DNA from: Mycolicibacterium setense
GTDB taxonomy: Bacteria > Actinomycetota > Actinomycetes > Mycobacteriales > Mycobacteriaceae
DNA length: 64,000 nucleotides
Direction: 5' to 3'
Assembly (NCBI RefSeq): GCF_000805385.1
Contig: NZ_JTJW01000009.1
Coordinates: 489,334-553,333, forward strand
The position numbers were made by a program, and so were the translations under genes. Within the stretch, counting starts at the first letter, position 1. Every line of letters begins with the position of its first letter. The notes beneath the pieces were generated by a model that saw nothing but the letters and a program-made list of their open reading frames with translations, did no database searches and was not told the origin of the DNA. Of the stretch, positions 32,930 through 41,295 are shown piece after piece.

Positions 32930-33766
32930 TCAGTCCCGAGCCCGCAGCACCGCGTCGTAGAGCTCGCGCCGGGACGGGGCGCCCGGGTTCGCGGCGATCA
33001 CCTGTGCGCAAGCATCCTTGACCCGGATCCCGTCGGTCACCAACTCCTCGACCTCGGCCACCAGCGCGGGCAATTCGACCGTCAGAGTGCCGCCGGCCAA
33101 GACCACCGTGATCTCCCCCAGCACACCGTCGGCCGCCCACTCCGCGAGCTCGCCCAGGCTGCCGCGGCGGATCTCCTCGTGGGTCTTGGTCAACTCGCGG
33201 CACACCACGGCGCGCCGCGCGGGGCCCAGCACCTCGACAGCGTCGCGCAGCGTCTCGGCCAGCCGGCGCGGGGACTCGAAGAACACAGTGGTGCGCGGTT
33301 CGGCGGCCAGGGTCCGCAGCCAGGCCAGCCGGGCGGCGTGTTTGCGCGGGGCGAAGCCCTCGAAGCAGAACCGGTCGGAGGCCAGCCCGGACACCGCCAG
33401 CGCCGTCGTCACCGCGCTGGGGCCCGGTAGGCAGGACACCGGCAGGCCCGCCTCGGCGCACGCCGCCACCAGACGGTAACCAGGGTCGTTGATCAACGGC
33501 ATGCCCGCGTCGCTCACCACGAGCACCGTCGCGCCCGCCGCGATCTCCTCGACCAGACCGGGCACGCGTCCTGCCTCGTTCTGGTCGAAGAAGCTCAGGA
33601 TCCGGCCCGCCGGCTGCACGCCCAGCGACTGGGCCAGGCCACGAATGCGCCGGGTGTCTTCGGCCGCCACGATGTCGGCCGTCTTGAGCGCCTCGACCAG
33701 CCGCGCCGAGGCGTCGTCGGGCCGGCCCAGCGGCGTGGCGCCGATCAGTAGTTTGCCGGGTGTCAC
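32930..33766 (-). CDS. rsmI: 16S rRNA (cytidine-2'-O)-methyltransferase
   Basis: RsmI 2'-O-methylates C1402 of 16S rRNA. The 278-residue protein has the tetrapyrrole-methylase-type fold: IGATPLGRPDD, AEDTRRI, SDAGMPLINDPGYRLV, GPSAVTTAL and VFFESPRRL. TAGGCT lies 7 nt before the GTG start on the minus strand, consistent with a leaderless mRNA. It is divergent from pmt with only 24 bp between, the same arrangement as Rv1003/Rv1002c. Confidence 0.95.
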   Translation of the reverse strand: MTPGKLLIGATPLGRPDDASARLVEALKTADIVAAEDTRRIRGLAQSLGVQPAGRILSFFDQNEAGRVPGLVEEIAAGATVLVVSDAGMPLINDPGYRLVAACAEAGLPVSCLPGPSAVTTALAVSGLASDRFCFEGFAPRKHAARLAWLRTLAAEPRTTVFFESPRRLAETLRDAVEVLGPARRAVVCRELTKTHEEIRRGSLGELAEWAADGVLGEITVVLAGGTLTVELPALVAEVEELVTDGIRVKDACAQVIAANPGAPSRRELYDAVLRARD

Positions 33767-33773
33767 GACCGAC

Positions 33774-33783
33774 AGCCTACGAT
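33774..33783. promoter_or_regulatory. Symmetric divergent -10 region between rsmI and pmt
   Basis: AGCCTACGAT fits ANNNTANNNT. On the plus strand TACGAT (33778-33783) is 7 nt from the pmt GTG; on the minus strand TAGGCT (33779-33774) is 7 nt from the rsmI GTG. The hexamers share the central TA. No Shine-Dalgarno is present on either side, so both mRNAs are predicted leaderless. Confidence 0.7.
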
Positions 33784-33790
33784 CGCTTGC

Positions 33791-35341
33791 GTGACCGCCA
33801 CCGCCACCGAATCACCGACGGCAGGTCGCTCGGTCCCGTTGATCAGCCCCGCACCGCTGATCCCGGCCACGGATTTCGGGCCGACGGACCGGCTGCAGGG
33901 CTGGATGATGACGGCAATCATCACCGCACTGGCCGCGATAAGCCGGTTCCTGAATCTGGGCTCGCCGACCGATGCCGGCACGCCGGTCTTCGACGAGAAG
34001 CACTACGCGCCGCAGGCCTGGCAGATGTTGCACAACCACGGGGTCGAGGACAACCCGGGCTACGGGCTCGTGGTGCATCCGCCGGTGGGCAAACAGCTGA
34101 TCTCGATCGGCGAGGCACTGTTCGGCTACAACGGGCTGGGCTGGCGGTTCTCCGGGGCCCTCTGCGGTGTGGTGATCGTGATGCTGGTGGTGCGGATCGC
34201 ACGCCGCCTCAGCCGCTCCACCCTCGTCGGCGGTATCGCCGGGCTGCTGATGATCGCCGACGGGGTCAGCTTCGTCTCGGCCCGCACGGCGCTGCTCGAC
34301 GTGTTCCTGGTGGTGTTCGTGGTGGCGGCGTTCGCCTGCCTGATGGTGGACCGCGACGACGTCCGACGGCGCATGCACAACGTATTCATGGAGGGCCGCA
34401 TCGCGGAGACCCCGTGGGGCCCCCGACTGGGCGTGCGGTGGTGGCGATTCGGTGCGGGGGTGCTGCTCGGTCTGGCCTGCGCCACCAAGTGGTCCGGGCT
34501 TTACTTCGTGGCGTTCTTCGGCGTCATGACATTGGTGCTCGACGCGATCGCCCGCAAGCAGTACCACGTGCAAGCACCGTGGCGGGGCATGCTGCGCCGC
34601 GATGTGTGGCCTGCCGCATACGTGTTCGGGTTCATCCCCGCCGCGGTCTACCTGGCGTCCTACGGGCCGTGGTTCGCCTCCGAGACCGGTGTGAACCGGT
34701 ACGAGGCGGGCCAGTCGATCGGCGAGAACAGCATCATCCCGCTACCCGATGCGCTGCGCTCGCTGTGGCATTACACCTACGCCGCATACCGTTTCCACGC
34801 CGGGCTTACCAACGCCGACGGCAACCACCACCCGTGGGAGTCCAAGCCGTGGACCTGGCCGATGTCGTTGCGCCCCGTGCTGTATGCCATCGACAACCAC
34901 GATGTGGCCGGGTGCGGCGCGCAGTCCTGCGTCAAAGCCGTGATGCTGGTGGGCACTCCGGCCATGTGGTTCGTCGCGGTCCCGGTGCTGGGGTGGGCCC
35001 TGTGGCGGGCTGTGGTGCGGCGCGACTGGCGTTACGGCGTGGTGTTGGTCGGGTACTCGGCCGGCTTCCTGCCGTGGTTCTTCGACATCGACCGGCAGAT
35101 GTACTTCTTCTACGCCACCGTGATGGCACCGTTCCTGGTGCTCGCGATCGCACTGATCCTCGGCGACATTCTGTACAAGCCGAAACAGAACCCGGAGCGC
35201 CGAACGTTGGGTCTGCTGGTGGTGTGCTTCTACCTGGCGCTGGTGATCGCGAATTTCGCGTGGCTGTACCCGGTCCTGACGGGCATCCCGATTTCGCAGT
35301 CGACCTGGAATCTGGAGATCTGGCTGCCCAGTTGGCGTTAG
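33791..35341 (+). CDS. pmt: Protein O-mannosyltransferase
   Basis: Pmt transfers mannose from polyprenyl-phosphate-mannose to Ser/Thr of exported proteins at the outer face of the membrane. The 516-residue protein has about 10-11 membrane helices and the acidic first loop FDEKHYAPQAW needed for catalysis, followed by VHPPVGKQLI. FDIDRQMYFFYATVMAPF near residue 430 is typical of bacterial PMTs. It is the equivalent of M. tuberculosis Rv1002c. Start GTG 33791 gives the family N-terminus. Confidence 0.95.
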   Translation: MTATATESPTAGRSVPLISPAPLIPATDFGPTDRLQGWMMTAIITALAAISRFLNLGSPTDAGTPVFDEKHYAPQAWQMLHNHGVEDNPGYGLVVHPPVGKQLISIGEALFGYNGLGWRFSGALCGVVIVMLVVRIARRLSRSTLVGGIAGLLMIADGVSFVSARTALLDVFLVVFVVAAFACLMVDRDDVRRRMHNVFMEGRIAETPWGPRLGVRWWRFGAGVLLGLACATKWSGLYFVAFFGVMTLVLDAIARKQYHVQAPWRGMLRRDVWPAAYVFGFIPAAVYLASYGPWFASETGVNRYEAGQSIGENSIIPLPDALRSLWHYTYAAYRFHAGLTNADGNHHPWESKPWTWPMSLRPVLYAIDNHDVAGCGAQSCVKAVMLVGTPAMWFVAVPVLGWALWRAVVRRDWRYGVVLVGYSAGFLPWFFDIDRQMYFFYATVMAPFLVLAIALILGDILYKPKQNPERRTLGLLVVCFYLALVIANFAWLYPVLTGIPISQSTWNLEIWLPSWR

Positions 35342-35458
35342 GCGCAAGCCCTGGTTGTGTCGCCTCGTTCGCCTTGCCGGTTTCTACCGACGGGCTGTAG
35401 ATCGCATGCCGGCGCGACCGTGCTGTAGAAAACCGCGCAAGAGGCGAAATCAAACGCG

Positions 35459-36667
35459 CTAGAGCAGATCCCGTGCCGCCGGGCACGACATGCAGCGCGG
35501 CCCGCCGCGGCCCGTACCCAGCTCCGAAGCCTCGATCGGCAGCACCTCGATACCCGAATCAGCCAGCCGCGCGTTGGTTTCCGAGTTGCGTTCGTAGGCC
35601 ACCACCACCCCCGGCGCCAGAGCCAGCGTGTTGTTGCCGTCGTCCCATTGCTCCCGTTCGGCAGTAACCGGGTCGAGCCCGGTGTCGATCACCCGCAGTT
35701 GCTCGATCCCCATCGCGTCGGCAGCAGCCAGCACGAAGGGCACTTCGTCGTCGATCCGGATCCCGGCCGCGGTGCGATGAATCGTGAACGCCGACAACGA
35801 GTGCACGACATTGGGATACATCACCACCGCGTCGACGTCGACCATGGTGCACACGGTGTCCAGGTGCATCTGTGCCCGCTCCTGCCGGATCGGCACCGCC
35901 AGAACGGTGTGGGCCAGGTCGTCGTCGAACAGACTGCGCGCCAAGGCCTCGGCACCGGCCGGCGTGGTGCGCTCCCCCACTCCGACCGCCACCACCCCGG
36001 GCCCGAGCAGCAAGACGTCGCCACCCTCGACGGGCGCCGACCGTGACTCGTACGCGCGCCGGACGCCGAGGAACCGCGGATGGTGGGCGTAGATCAGATC
36101 GGTCAGAGAGGTCTCGCGGACCCGGGCCGGCAGTGCCAGTGACGTGATGGCGACTCTCGGGCCGATCCAGAACGACGAATCCCGGGTGAACAGCAGATTG
36201 GGTAGCGGCTCGATCACGAAATCGCCGCCATGGTGCATGAGCCGCACCAGGGACAGTTCGGCACCGTGGAAGGGCACCTCGTTGAAGGTCATCCCCGCCA
36301 TCAGGATGCGGGCCAGATCTGCGGGCGCAAGAGTGCGCAGATAGGACGAAAGTTCCTGGGCCAGTGGCACACCCAGGCGTCGCGCGTCGACTGCGGCGGA
36401 GATACCGTGCATGCGGGCCGCCCCGCTGTGCCCCAGCGCCTCGGTCAGCAGATCGGCCAGCAGCAACACCTCCACCCCGCGTGAGCGCAGGACGTCGGCG
36501 AAGGCATCGTGCTCCCGTTGCGCCTTGGCCACCCACGGCAGCCCGTCGAACAGCAGGGCGTCGTTGTTCCGTGGCGTGAGCCGCTGCAGTTCGGGGCCCG
36601 GCCGGTGCAGGATGGCGGCGCGCAGTGTGCCGACCTCAGAATTGGAACCGAACGCCACAGTCTCCAC
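35459..36667 (-). CDS. arcA: Arginine deiminase
   Basis: ArcA hydrolyses arginine to citrulline and ammonia, giving ATP with carbamate kinase, nitrogen, and acid resistance. The 402-residue protein has FTRDSSFWIGPRVAI, EGGDVLLLG, MHLDTVCTMVD and the C-terminal catalytic Cys region GGPRCMSCPAARD. No arcB or arcC follow. TAACGT lies 6 nt before GTG 36667 (leaderless). A SoxR-type box sits directly upstream in the 33-bp space shared with the SoxR-like gene, so redox control is plausible. Confidence 0.94.
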   Translation of the reverse strand: METVAFGSNSEVGTLRAAILHRPGPELQRLTPRNNDALLFDGLPWVAKAQREHDAFADVLRSRGVEVLLLADLLTEALGHSGAARMHGISAAVDARRLGVPLAQELSSYLRTLAPADLARILMAGMTFNEVPFHGAELSLVRLMHHGGDFVIEPLPNLLFTRDSSFWIGPRVAITSLALPARVRETSLTDLIYAHHPRFLGVRRAYESRSAPVEGGDVLLLGPGVVAVGVGERTTPAGAEALARSLFDDDLAHTVLAVPIRQERAQMHLDTVCTMVDVDAVVMYPNVVHSLSAFTIHRTAAGIRIDDEVPFVLAAADAMGIEQLRVIDTGLDPVTAEREQWDDGNNTLALAPGVVVAYERNSETNARLADSGIEVLPIEASELGTGRGGPRCMSCPAARDLL

Positions 36668-36680
36668 GCCATGACGTTAA

Positions 36681-36696
36681 CTCAACTATGGTTGAG
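36681..36696. promoter_or_regulatory. Candidate SoxR/MerR operator between arcA and the SoxR-like gene
   Basis: CTCAAC-TATG-GTTGAG is a perfect 6-bp inverted repeat similar to the canonical SoxR box (from memory CCTCAAGTTAACTTGAGG). It overlaps TATGGT (36687-36692), the likely -10 of the SoxR-like gene, and lies just upstream of the arcA -10 (36674-36679). A wider pair, GTTAACTC (36676-36683) and GAGTTAAC (36713-36720), brackets it. Confidence 0.65.
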
Positions 36697-36700
36697 GTGT

Positions 36701-37132
36701 ATGGAGACGCACGAGTTAACTCCTGGCGAGATGTCGCAGCGCAGCGGCGTGGCAGTGTCGGCATTGCACTTCTACGAGCGCGAGGGTTTGATCGCCAGCC
36801 GCCGCACCACCGGCAACCAGCGCCGCTACGCGCGCGAGACCCTGCGCCGCGTGGCGTTCATCCGGATGTCGCAGCGGCTGGGCATACCGTTGGCCCGGAT
36901 CCGTGAGGCACTGGCCAGCCTGCCCGACGACCGGGTACCGACCAGCAAGGACTGGGGCCGGCTCTCCGCCGGGTGGCGCCAGGACCTCGACGACCGGATC
37001 CTGCACCTACAACGGTTGCGCGACAACCTCACCGGCTGCATCGGCTGCGGCTGCCTGAGCCTCAAAACGTGCATGCTGACCAATCCCGGCGACGTCCTCG
37101 CCGAGCAGGGACCTGGCGCCTCCCGTCTCTAA
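36701..37132 (+). CDS. soxR: SoxR-type redox-sensing MerR regulator
   Basis: The 143-residue MerR protein begins LTPGEMSQRSGVAVSALHFYEREGLI and carries the SoxR [2Fe-2S] ligand set CIGCGCLSLKTC (CX2CXCX5C) near residue 120. SoxR proteins are switched on when the cluster is oxidised by redox-active compounds. It is divergent from arcA, with a matching operator in the 33 bp between them, so it probably controls itself and perhaps arcA. ATG 36701 follows TATGGT by 8 nt. Confidence 0.92.
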   Translation: METHELTPGEMSQRSGVAVSALHFYEREGLIASRRTTGNQRRYARETLRRVAFIRMSQRLGIPLARIREALASLPDDRVPTSKDWGRLSAGWRQDLDDRILHLQRLRDNLTGCIGCGCLSLKTCMLTNPGDVLAEQGPGASRL

Positions 37133-37166
37133 CGCAATCGAACGCCTGTGCGATACACTCGCGCGC

Positions 37167-37763
37167 ATGGAGCTGGCGTTGCAAGGCTCACTGTTCGAGC
37201 ACGCTGAACGTCGTCGATTGGGTAACGGCGCCTGGGTCGAGCTGCGCTCGGGCTGGCTGCCCGACGCCGATTCGCTGTTCGAAGAGTTGATGGACGGGAT
37301 CCCGTGGCGGTCCGAGGAGCGCCAGATGTATGACCGGGTGGTGGCGGTGCCGCGGCTGGTCAGCTTTCACCACCTGATCGACGAGCCGGTGCCACACCCC
37401 AGGCTCAAACAGATCCGGCGCAGGCTCAACGACACCTTCGGTGGCGAGCTCGGTGAACCCTTCACCACCGCGGGCCTGTGCCTGTACCGCGACGGCAACG
37501 ACAGCGTCGCCTGGCACGGGGACACCATCGGGCGCAGCAGCAGCGAGGACACCATGGTGGCCATCATCGGGCTCGGCGCGACAAGGGTTTTCGCGTTGCG
37601 CCCCCGCGGCGGCGGTCACGCCCTTCGGCTACAGCACCGCCACGGCGACCTGTTGGTGATGGGCGGATCGTGTCAGCGCACCTGGGAGCATTCGATACCG
37701 AAGACCACCAGCCTGGTGGGTCCGCGGATCAGCATCCAGTTTCGCCCGCACGACGTGCGCTGA
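37167..37763 (+). CDS. AlkB-like Fe(II)/2-oxoglutarate dioxygenase
   Basis: The 198-residue protein has the iron ligands WHGD and WEHSIPK and the 2-oxoglutarate-binding RISIQFR at the C-terminus, with YRDGNDSVAWHGD typical of AlkB. AlkB enzymes oxidatively remove alkyl groups from DNA or RNA bases. In M. tuberculosis the equivalent position is Rv1000c. TACACT is 7 nt before the ATG (leaderless). It follows the SoxR-like gene by 34 bp. Confidence 0.92.
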   Translation: MELALQGSLFEHAERRRLGNGAWVELRSGWLPDADSLFEELMDGIPWRSEERQMYDRVVAVPRLVSFHHLIDEPVPHPRLKQIRRRLNDTFGGELGEPFTTAGLCLYRDGNDSVAWHGDTIGRSSSEDTMVAIIGLGATRVFALRPRGGGHALRLQHRHGDLLVMGGSCQRTWEHSIPKTTSLVGPRISIQFRPHDVR

Positions 37764-37769
37764 GGGTTT

Positions 37770-38444
37770 CTAGGCCCTTACGTCGGCGACTGCGGAGCTG
37801 AGCAGCTCGCGGGCCCGCTTGGCATCCACCGGTGACACCGGCTTGCCCGGCTCCACCAGCGGGTTGGCGGTGACGATCACCATGAACGTGTCGAAACTGG
37901 CGACGTAGTTGTACAGCTCGCCGGTCCGCGCCTGGCCGCCCACCGCGGTCTGCACGATGCGGTGGGTTCCGATGGTGCGCGCGCCCTCGATCTGCGGGGC
38001 CTCGACGACGTCCACCTGCCCGCGGATCCCCGGGCCCAGGAATTTCACCTGCTTACAGGCGTCGCCCGGGTCGTTCAGAGGGATCGGCTCGGAGGTCTCC
38101 ACTGCCAGCACGATGAACCGGTTGCCCGCTCCCTCGGCCGACGTGGCGGCCATGTTGCCCTTCAGACCCTCAGGCAATGACTGCCCCTCGGCGAACTTCG
38201 CACAATCGGCGGGTTCTACCTTCACCCCGGGCGGCATCTTGTGCGGCGCCAGCATTTTCGGGTCGATCCCGGTCGGCGCCACATCGGTGACCTTGAACTC
38301 CGGGCCGAACGTTGAGCGCACCTTGGCGACGTTGGCGATGTCCGCGTGGGCGGAAGTCGACTGGTCCGATTGACCACAGGCGACCAATGCGGTGGCGCAG
38401 GCGAGGACGCCGGCGGCGGCGAGCAAGACGTTGCGGTTCTCCAT
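37770..38444 (-). CDS. DUF5642-like lipoprotein 1
   Basis: A 224-residue lipoprotein: signal MENRNVLLAAAGVLACATALVAC with lipobox LVAC. The mature domain includes VRSTFGPEFKVTDVAPTG, EPADCAKFAEGQ and GELYNYVASFDTFMVIVTANP. It resembles a mycobacterial family I recall as DUF5642, of unknown function. A second, diverged copy lies directly upstream at 38492, so the two are a tandem duplication. Convergent with the AlkB-like gene, 6 bp apart. Confidence 0.78.
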   Translation of the reverse strand: MENRNVLLAAAGVLACATALVACGQSDQSTSAHADIANVAKVRSTFGPEFKVTDVAPTGIDPKMLAPHKMPPGVKVEPADCAKFAEGQSLPEGLKGNMAATSAEGAGNRFIVLAVETSEPIPLNDPGDACKQVKFLGPGIRGQVDVVEAPQIEGARTIGTHRIVQTAVGGQARTGELYNYVASFDTFMVIVTANPLVEPGKPVSPVDAKRARELLSSAVADVRA

Positions 38445-38446
38445 CG

Positions 38447-38482
38447 CTCGTCAACATACCTGGGCTCGTCGACATATCCGGC
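38447..38482. repeat. Imperfect 18-bp tandem repeat upstream of lipoprotein 1
   Basis: CTCGTCAACATACCTGGG (38447-38464) and CTCGTCGACATATCCGGC (38465-38482) match at 14 of 18 positions and abut each other. They fill the 47-bp space between the two lipoprotein genes, just upstream of the lipoprotein 1 start. A tandem operator or promoter duplication is possible. Confidence 0.5.
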
Positions 38483-38491
38483 ACCACCGAC

Positions 38492-39181
38492 TCAGCCGCG
38501 TAACGCCGAAACCGTTTTCACGAGTAGATCGGTGACGAACTCGGTGTCGAGCGCTGGATTGGGCGATCCAGGATCGGTGACGACGGTGATGAACAAGTGA
38601 TAGACACCGGCCTCGACATTCAGATCAGCTGTGTAGGTGTCCGCGTGAGATCGGGTTTCCGTGCCACCTTCGACGACGGTGGTGACAGCGGTGGACATTC
38701 CGGCGGTCACAGCGCCCTCGATCGCCGGGCCCGCGACGGTGGTCACCGTCCCCATGGAATGGCCGCCCGAAACGCTCCACTGCTCGCAGGGAGCGTCGGA
38801 GCGGGGTTCGGTGGGCGCACCCCGCAGCTTGCCGACGGCCGCATAGACGATGCCGCCGGGTCCGGAGGCCGACCAACCCCGGGCCGGTTCGGTGTCGGGC
38901 GCAGCCGGCGTCGCGCAGTGGGCCGGGTCGGCCGACCAGTTCGGACCGAAACCCCACAGCGACACCGGGGTCGCCAGCGGATCGATGGCCACCACCTCGT
39001 AGCCGGGCGGCAGATCGTGGCGTACCCGGTCGATGCGGGCCGGATTGACGGTGACGGTGTTGCCGGTGGACTGCGGTGCCGACGACGCAGGCGCCGGTTG
39101 CGGTGCCGACGGCGGCCCGCATGCCACCCCGCAAGCCAGGGCGCACACCAGCAGGACCGCCGGGACGGCGAAAAGGCGCAC
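38492..39181 (-). CDS. DUF5642-like secreted/lipoprotein 2
   Basis: The 229-residue protein starts GTG 39181 (VRLFAVPAVLLVCALACGVACGPPS). The signal region has several Cys, and the exact lipobox is uncertain. The domain shares IDRVRHDLPPGYEVVAIDP, GFGPNWSADPAHC and VYHLFITVVTDPG with the DUF5642-like pattern and with its neighbour at 37770. There is a Pro/Ser-rich linker after the signal. The frame is open upstream without homology, so the longer version is rejected. Function unknown. Confidence 0.75.
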   Translation of the reverse strand: MRLFAVPAVLLVCALACGVACGPPSAPQPAPASSAPQSTGNTVTVNPARIDRVRHDLPPGYEVVAIDPLATPVSLWGFGPNWSADPAHCATPAAPDTEPARGWSASGPGGIVYAAVGKLRGAPTEPRSDAPCEQWSVSGGHSMGTVTTVAGPAIEGAVTAGMSTAVTTVVEGGTETRSHADTYTADLNVEAGVYHLFITVVTDPGSPNPALDTEFVTDLLVKTVSALRG

Positions 39182-39335
39182 GGCGTGTTGATACCACAGC
39201 CCGGGTTTGCTGTCGAGAACGGAAGCGGCGCTGGTTGTCAACCGAATTTCTGCCGCCGAGAACACGACAAGTGTTGCGATACAGCGGAATTTAATCGCCG
39301 CGGGGCGGGTTGCCACCGGCAGGAGATTTGCGACG

Positions 39336-39602
39336 ATGGGGGCGCGACCGGTGTACGGGTTGGCGGGTGCTGTGTTGGCCGGCGGTGCGCTGTCGGCCAT
39401 GGCCCTTGGCTTCCCCGCCGCCGCACCGGCCGCGCCGTCGGGGGTCGGATCGGCACAGGACACCGCGGACGAACTGGAACGCCGGGGTTACGACGTCGTG
39501 ATCGACCAGACCGGCACGGCTCCGCTCGACCGGTGCACCGTTTCGTCGGTGCGCCCGGCTCGGTTCCTGGAACGGACCGTATACCTGTCCGCACACTGCT
39601 GA
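39336..39602 (+). CDS. Small secreted conserved mycobacterial protein
   Basis: The 88-residue precursor has a signal peptide (MGARPVYGLAGAVLAGGALSAMALGFPAAAPAAP). The mature part, ELERRGYDVVIDQTGTAPLDRCTVSSVRP, ends in Cys and is a pattern I recall from several short exported mycobacterial proteins of unknown role. The two Cys probably pair. AGGAG lies 9 nt before the ATG. Divergent from lipoprotein 2 across 154 bp that should hold both promoters. Confidence 0.7.
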   Translation: MGARPVYGLAGAVLAGGALSAMALGFPAAAPAAPSGVGSAQDTADELERRGYDVVIDQTGTAPLDRCTVSSVRPARFLERTVYLSAHC

Positions 39603-39742
39603 GAGCACCCATGGGGTCCGAACGTTTCACTGTGCAAAAGATCGCGCGGTAGGACTGCGGCTTCTGCCAGCCATTGGGCAGGAAAGCGTTTATCGTGCAA
39701 ATCAGTTGCGCCTCACCGGGGCGTCCAATCGATTGGAGACCG

Positions 39743-40438
39743 ATGACCACCTCACTGAGGGCCGGCGGAATCGTCGCCGCCGCCTTGGCGCTCGGGGTCA
39801 TGCTGGCCGGCTGCGGCGGCAAGACGGTGTCCGGCACCGCGACTGAGGCGACCGCAGCCAGCGAGACCAGCACCGAACCGACCACGCCCGATGGCACGGA
39901 CGCTCCGGCTGCCGGGCACAAGTACACGATCGTCGACTACATCCGGGACAACAAGATCACCGAGACGCCGGTGCACCGCGGCGATCCGGGTACCCCCACG
40001 TTGGATCTGCCGATGCCCGAAGGTTGGCAGGACGCGACCGCGTCTGCTCCCGAATGGGCTTGGAGCGCAATCGTATCCACCGATCCGGAGTTCGCCGCAG
40101 ATCCGCCGTCCATCATCGCGCTGATGTCCAAGCTGACCGGCGACGTGGATCCGGCCAAGATCTTGGAGTACGCCCCGAACGAGATCAGGAACCTGCCCGG
40201 CTACGAGAACCAGGGCGACGGGTCCGCGGACCAGCTGAGCGGATTCGACGCCTATCAGATCGGCGGCACGTACGTGAAGGACGGCGCCACCCGGCTGATC
40301 GCGCAGAAGACCGTGGTGATCCCCGCGCCCGACGGGTTGTTCGTGTTGCAGTTCAACGCCGACGGCACCGAGGACCAGATGGGCCCGCTGATGGATGCCA
40401 CCACGACGATCGACGAGCAGACGGTCATCACTCCGTAG
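39743..40438 (+). CDS. LpqN/LpqT-family lipoprotein (paralog of lpqT)
   Basis: A 231-residue lipoprotein with signal MTTSLRAGGIVAAALALGVMLAGC (lipobox MLAGC), a Thr/Glu-rich linker, then the LpqN/LpqT domain: YTIVDYIRDNKITETPVHRGDPG, LDLPMPEGW, TYVKDGATRLIAQKTVVI and DQMGPLMDATTTIDEQT. It is the second member of this family in the window (see 6556). LpqN of M. tuberculosis was described as interacting with host and envelope proteins; this protein's role is unknown. It is convergent with the shikimate dehydrogenase-like gene, 2 bp apart. Confidence 0.85.
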   Translation: MTTSLRAGGIVAAALALGVMLAGCGGKTVSGTATEATAASETSTEPTTPDGTDAPAAGHKYTIVDYIRDNKITETPVHRGDPGTPTLDLPMPEGWQDATASAPEWAWSAIVSTDPEFAADPPSIIALMSKLTGDVDPAKILEYAPNEIRNLPGYENQGDGSADQLSGFDAYQIGGTYVKDGATRLIAQKTVVIPAPDGLFVLQFNADGTEDQMGPLMDATTTIDEQTVITP

Positions 40439-40440
40439 CC

Positions 40441-41295
40441 CTATTGGCGGGAGAAGGCCGATGCCGCGGCCACCTGCTCCGCTGTCGGCTGCACTCCGGT
40501 GTAGCGCGTGAATTGTTCCGCGGCCTGCAGCGCGATCACCTCCGCGCCGGTGATGACGGGCAGGCCGGCCGACCTTGCCGCGGCGATCAACGGGGTTTCG
40601 GCGGGCATGGCCACCACGTCGACCACGGCACTGGCCGCTTGGATCGTGGCCGGTTCGAATGCGCAGCGGTGTTCGTCGGGCCCGTCGGCCATCCCGATCG
40701 GGGTGACGTTGACCAGGATGGGTGCCGTCAGGGTGCCCACCTCGGGCGCGTAGTCGTAACCGAGAGTCTCGGCCAGCGCGCGCCCGGCGTGGGCGTTCCG
40801 AGCGACGACCGTTCCGCGGTGAAAACCCTTGTCACGCAACGCTGCACCGACTGCCTTGGCCATGCCGCCGCTGCCCCGCATCAGCACCGCGTCACCCGGG
40901 TCCAGCGGCGCGACGAGGGCTTGCACCGCCAGGTAGTCGGTGTTGGATGCGGTGAGGTGGCCGCCGGGCACCGACAGGTCGTTGACGATGGTGTTGACCG
41001 CGTCGATCGCGCGGGCCGACGGTTCGATCTCGTCGACGAGGGCCATGACGTCCTTCTTGAAGGGCATCGACACCGAGCAGCCCCGGATGCCCAGGGCCCG
41101 GACGCCACCGATGGCCGCGGCGATATCCGTTGTGGTGAAAGCCTTGTAGAGGTAGTCCAGGCCGAGTTCGTCGTAGAGGTAGTTGTGGAAGCGCGTCCCG
41201 ATGTTGCTGGGCCGGGCCGCCAGGGAAATGCACACCAGCGTGTCCTTGTTCAATGCTGGCCTCCGGCCACTGGCGGGCAGCGGCGGCCGACTCAC
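40441..41295 (-). CDS. Shikimate/quinate dehydrogenase-like protein (AroE family)
   Basis: The 284-residue protein keeps the AroE catalytic Lys (SVSMPFKKD), DAVNTIV, the NTDY Asp, and a Rossmann glycine motif RGSGGMAKAV. The substrate region begins CISLAARPSNIGTRFHNYLY, which differs from the usual IxHSxSPxxHN, so the substrate may not be shikimate. GTG 41295 overlaps the stop of the Pat gene (GTGA). A TTG at 41253 with GGAGG 6 nt upstream is an equally plausible start that gives 270 residues and matches relatives better. It is co-transcribed with Pat. Confidence 0.85.
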   Translation of the reverse strand: MSRPPLPASGRRPALNKDTLVCISLAARPSNIGTRFHNYLYDELGLDYLYKAFTTTDIAAAIGGVRALGIRGCSVSMPFKKDVMALVDEIEPSARAIDAVNTIVNDLSVPGGHLTASNTDYLAVQALVAPLDPGDAVLMRGSGGMAKAVGAALRDKGFHRGTVVARNAHAGRALAETLGYDYAPEVGTLTAPILVNVTPIGMADGPDEHRCAFEPATIQAASAVVDVVAMPAETPLIAAARSAGLPVITGAEVIALQAAEQFTRYTGVQPTAEQVAAASAFSRQ

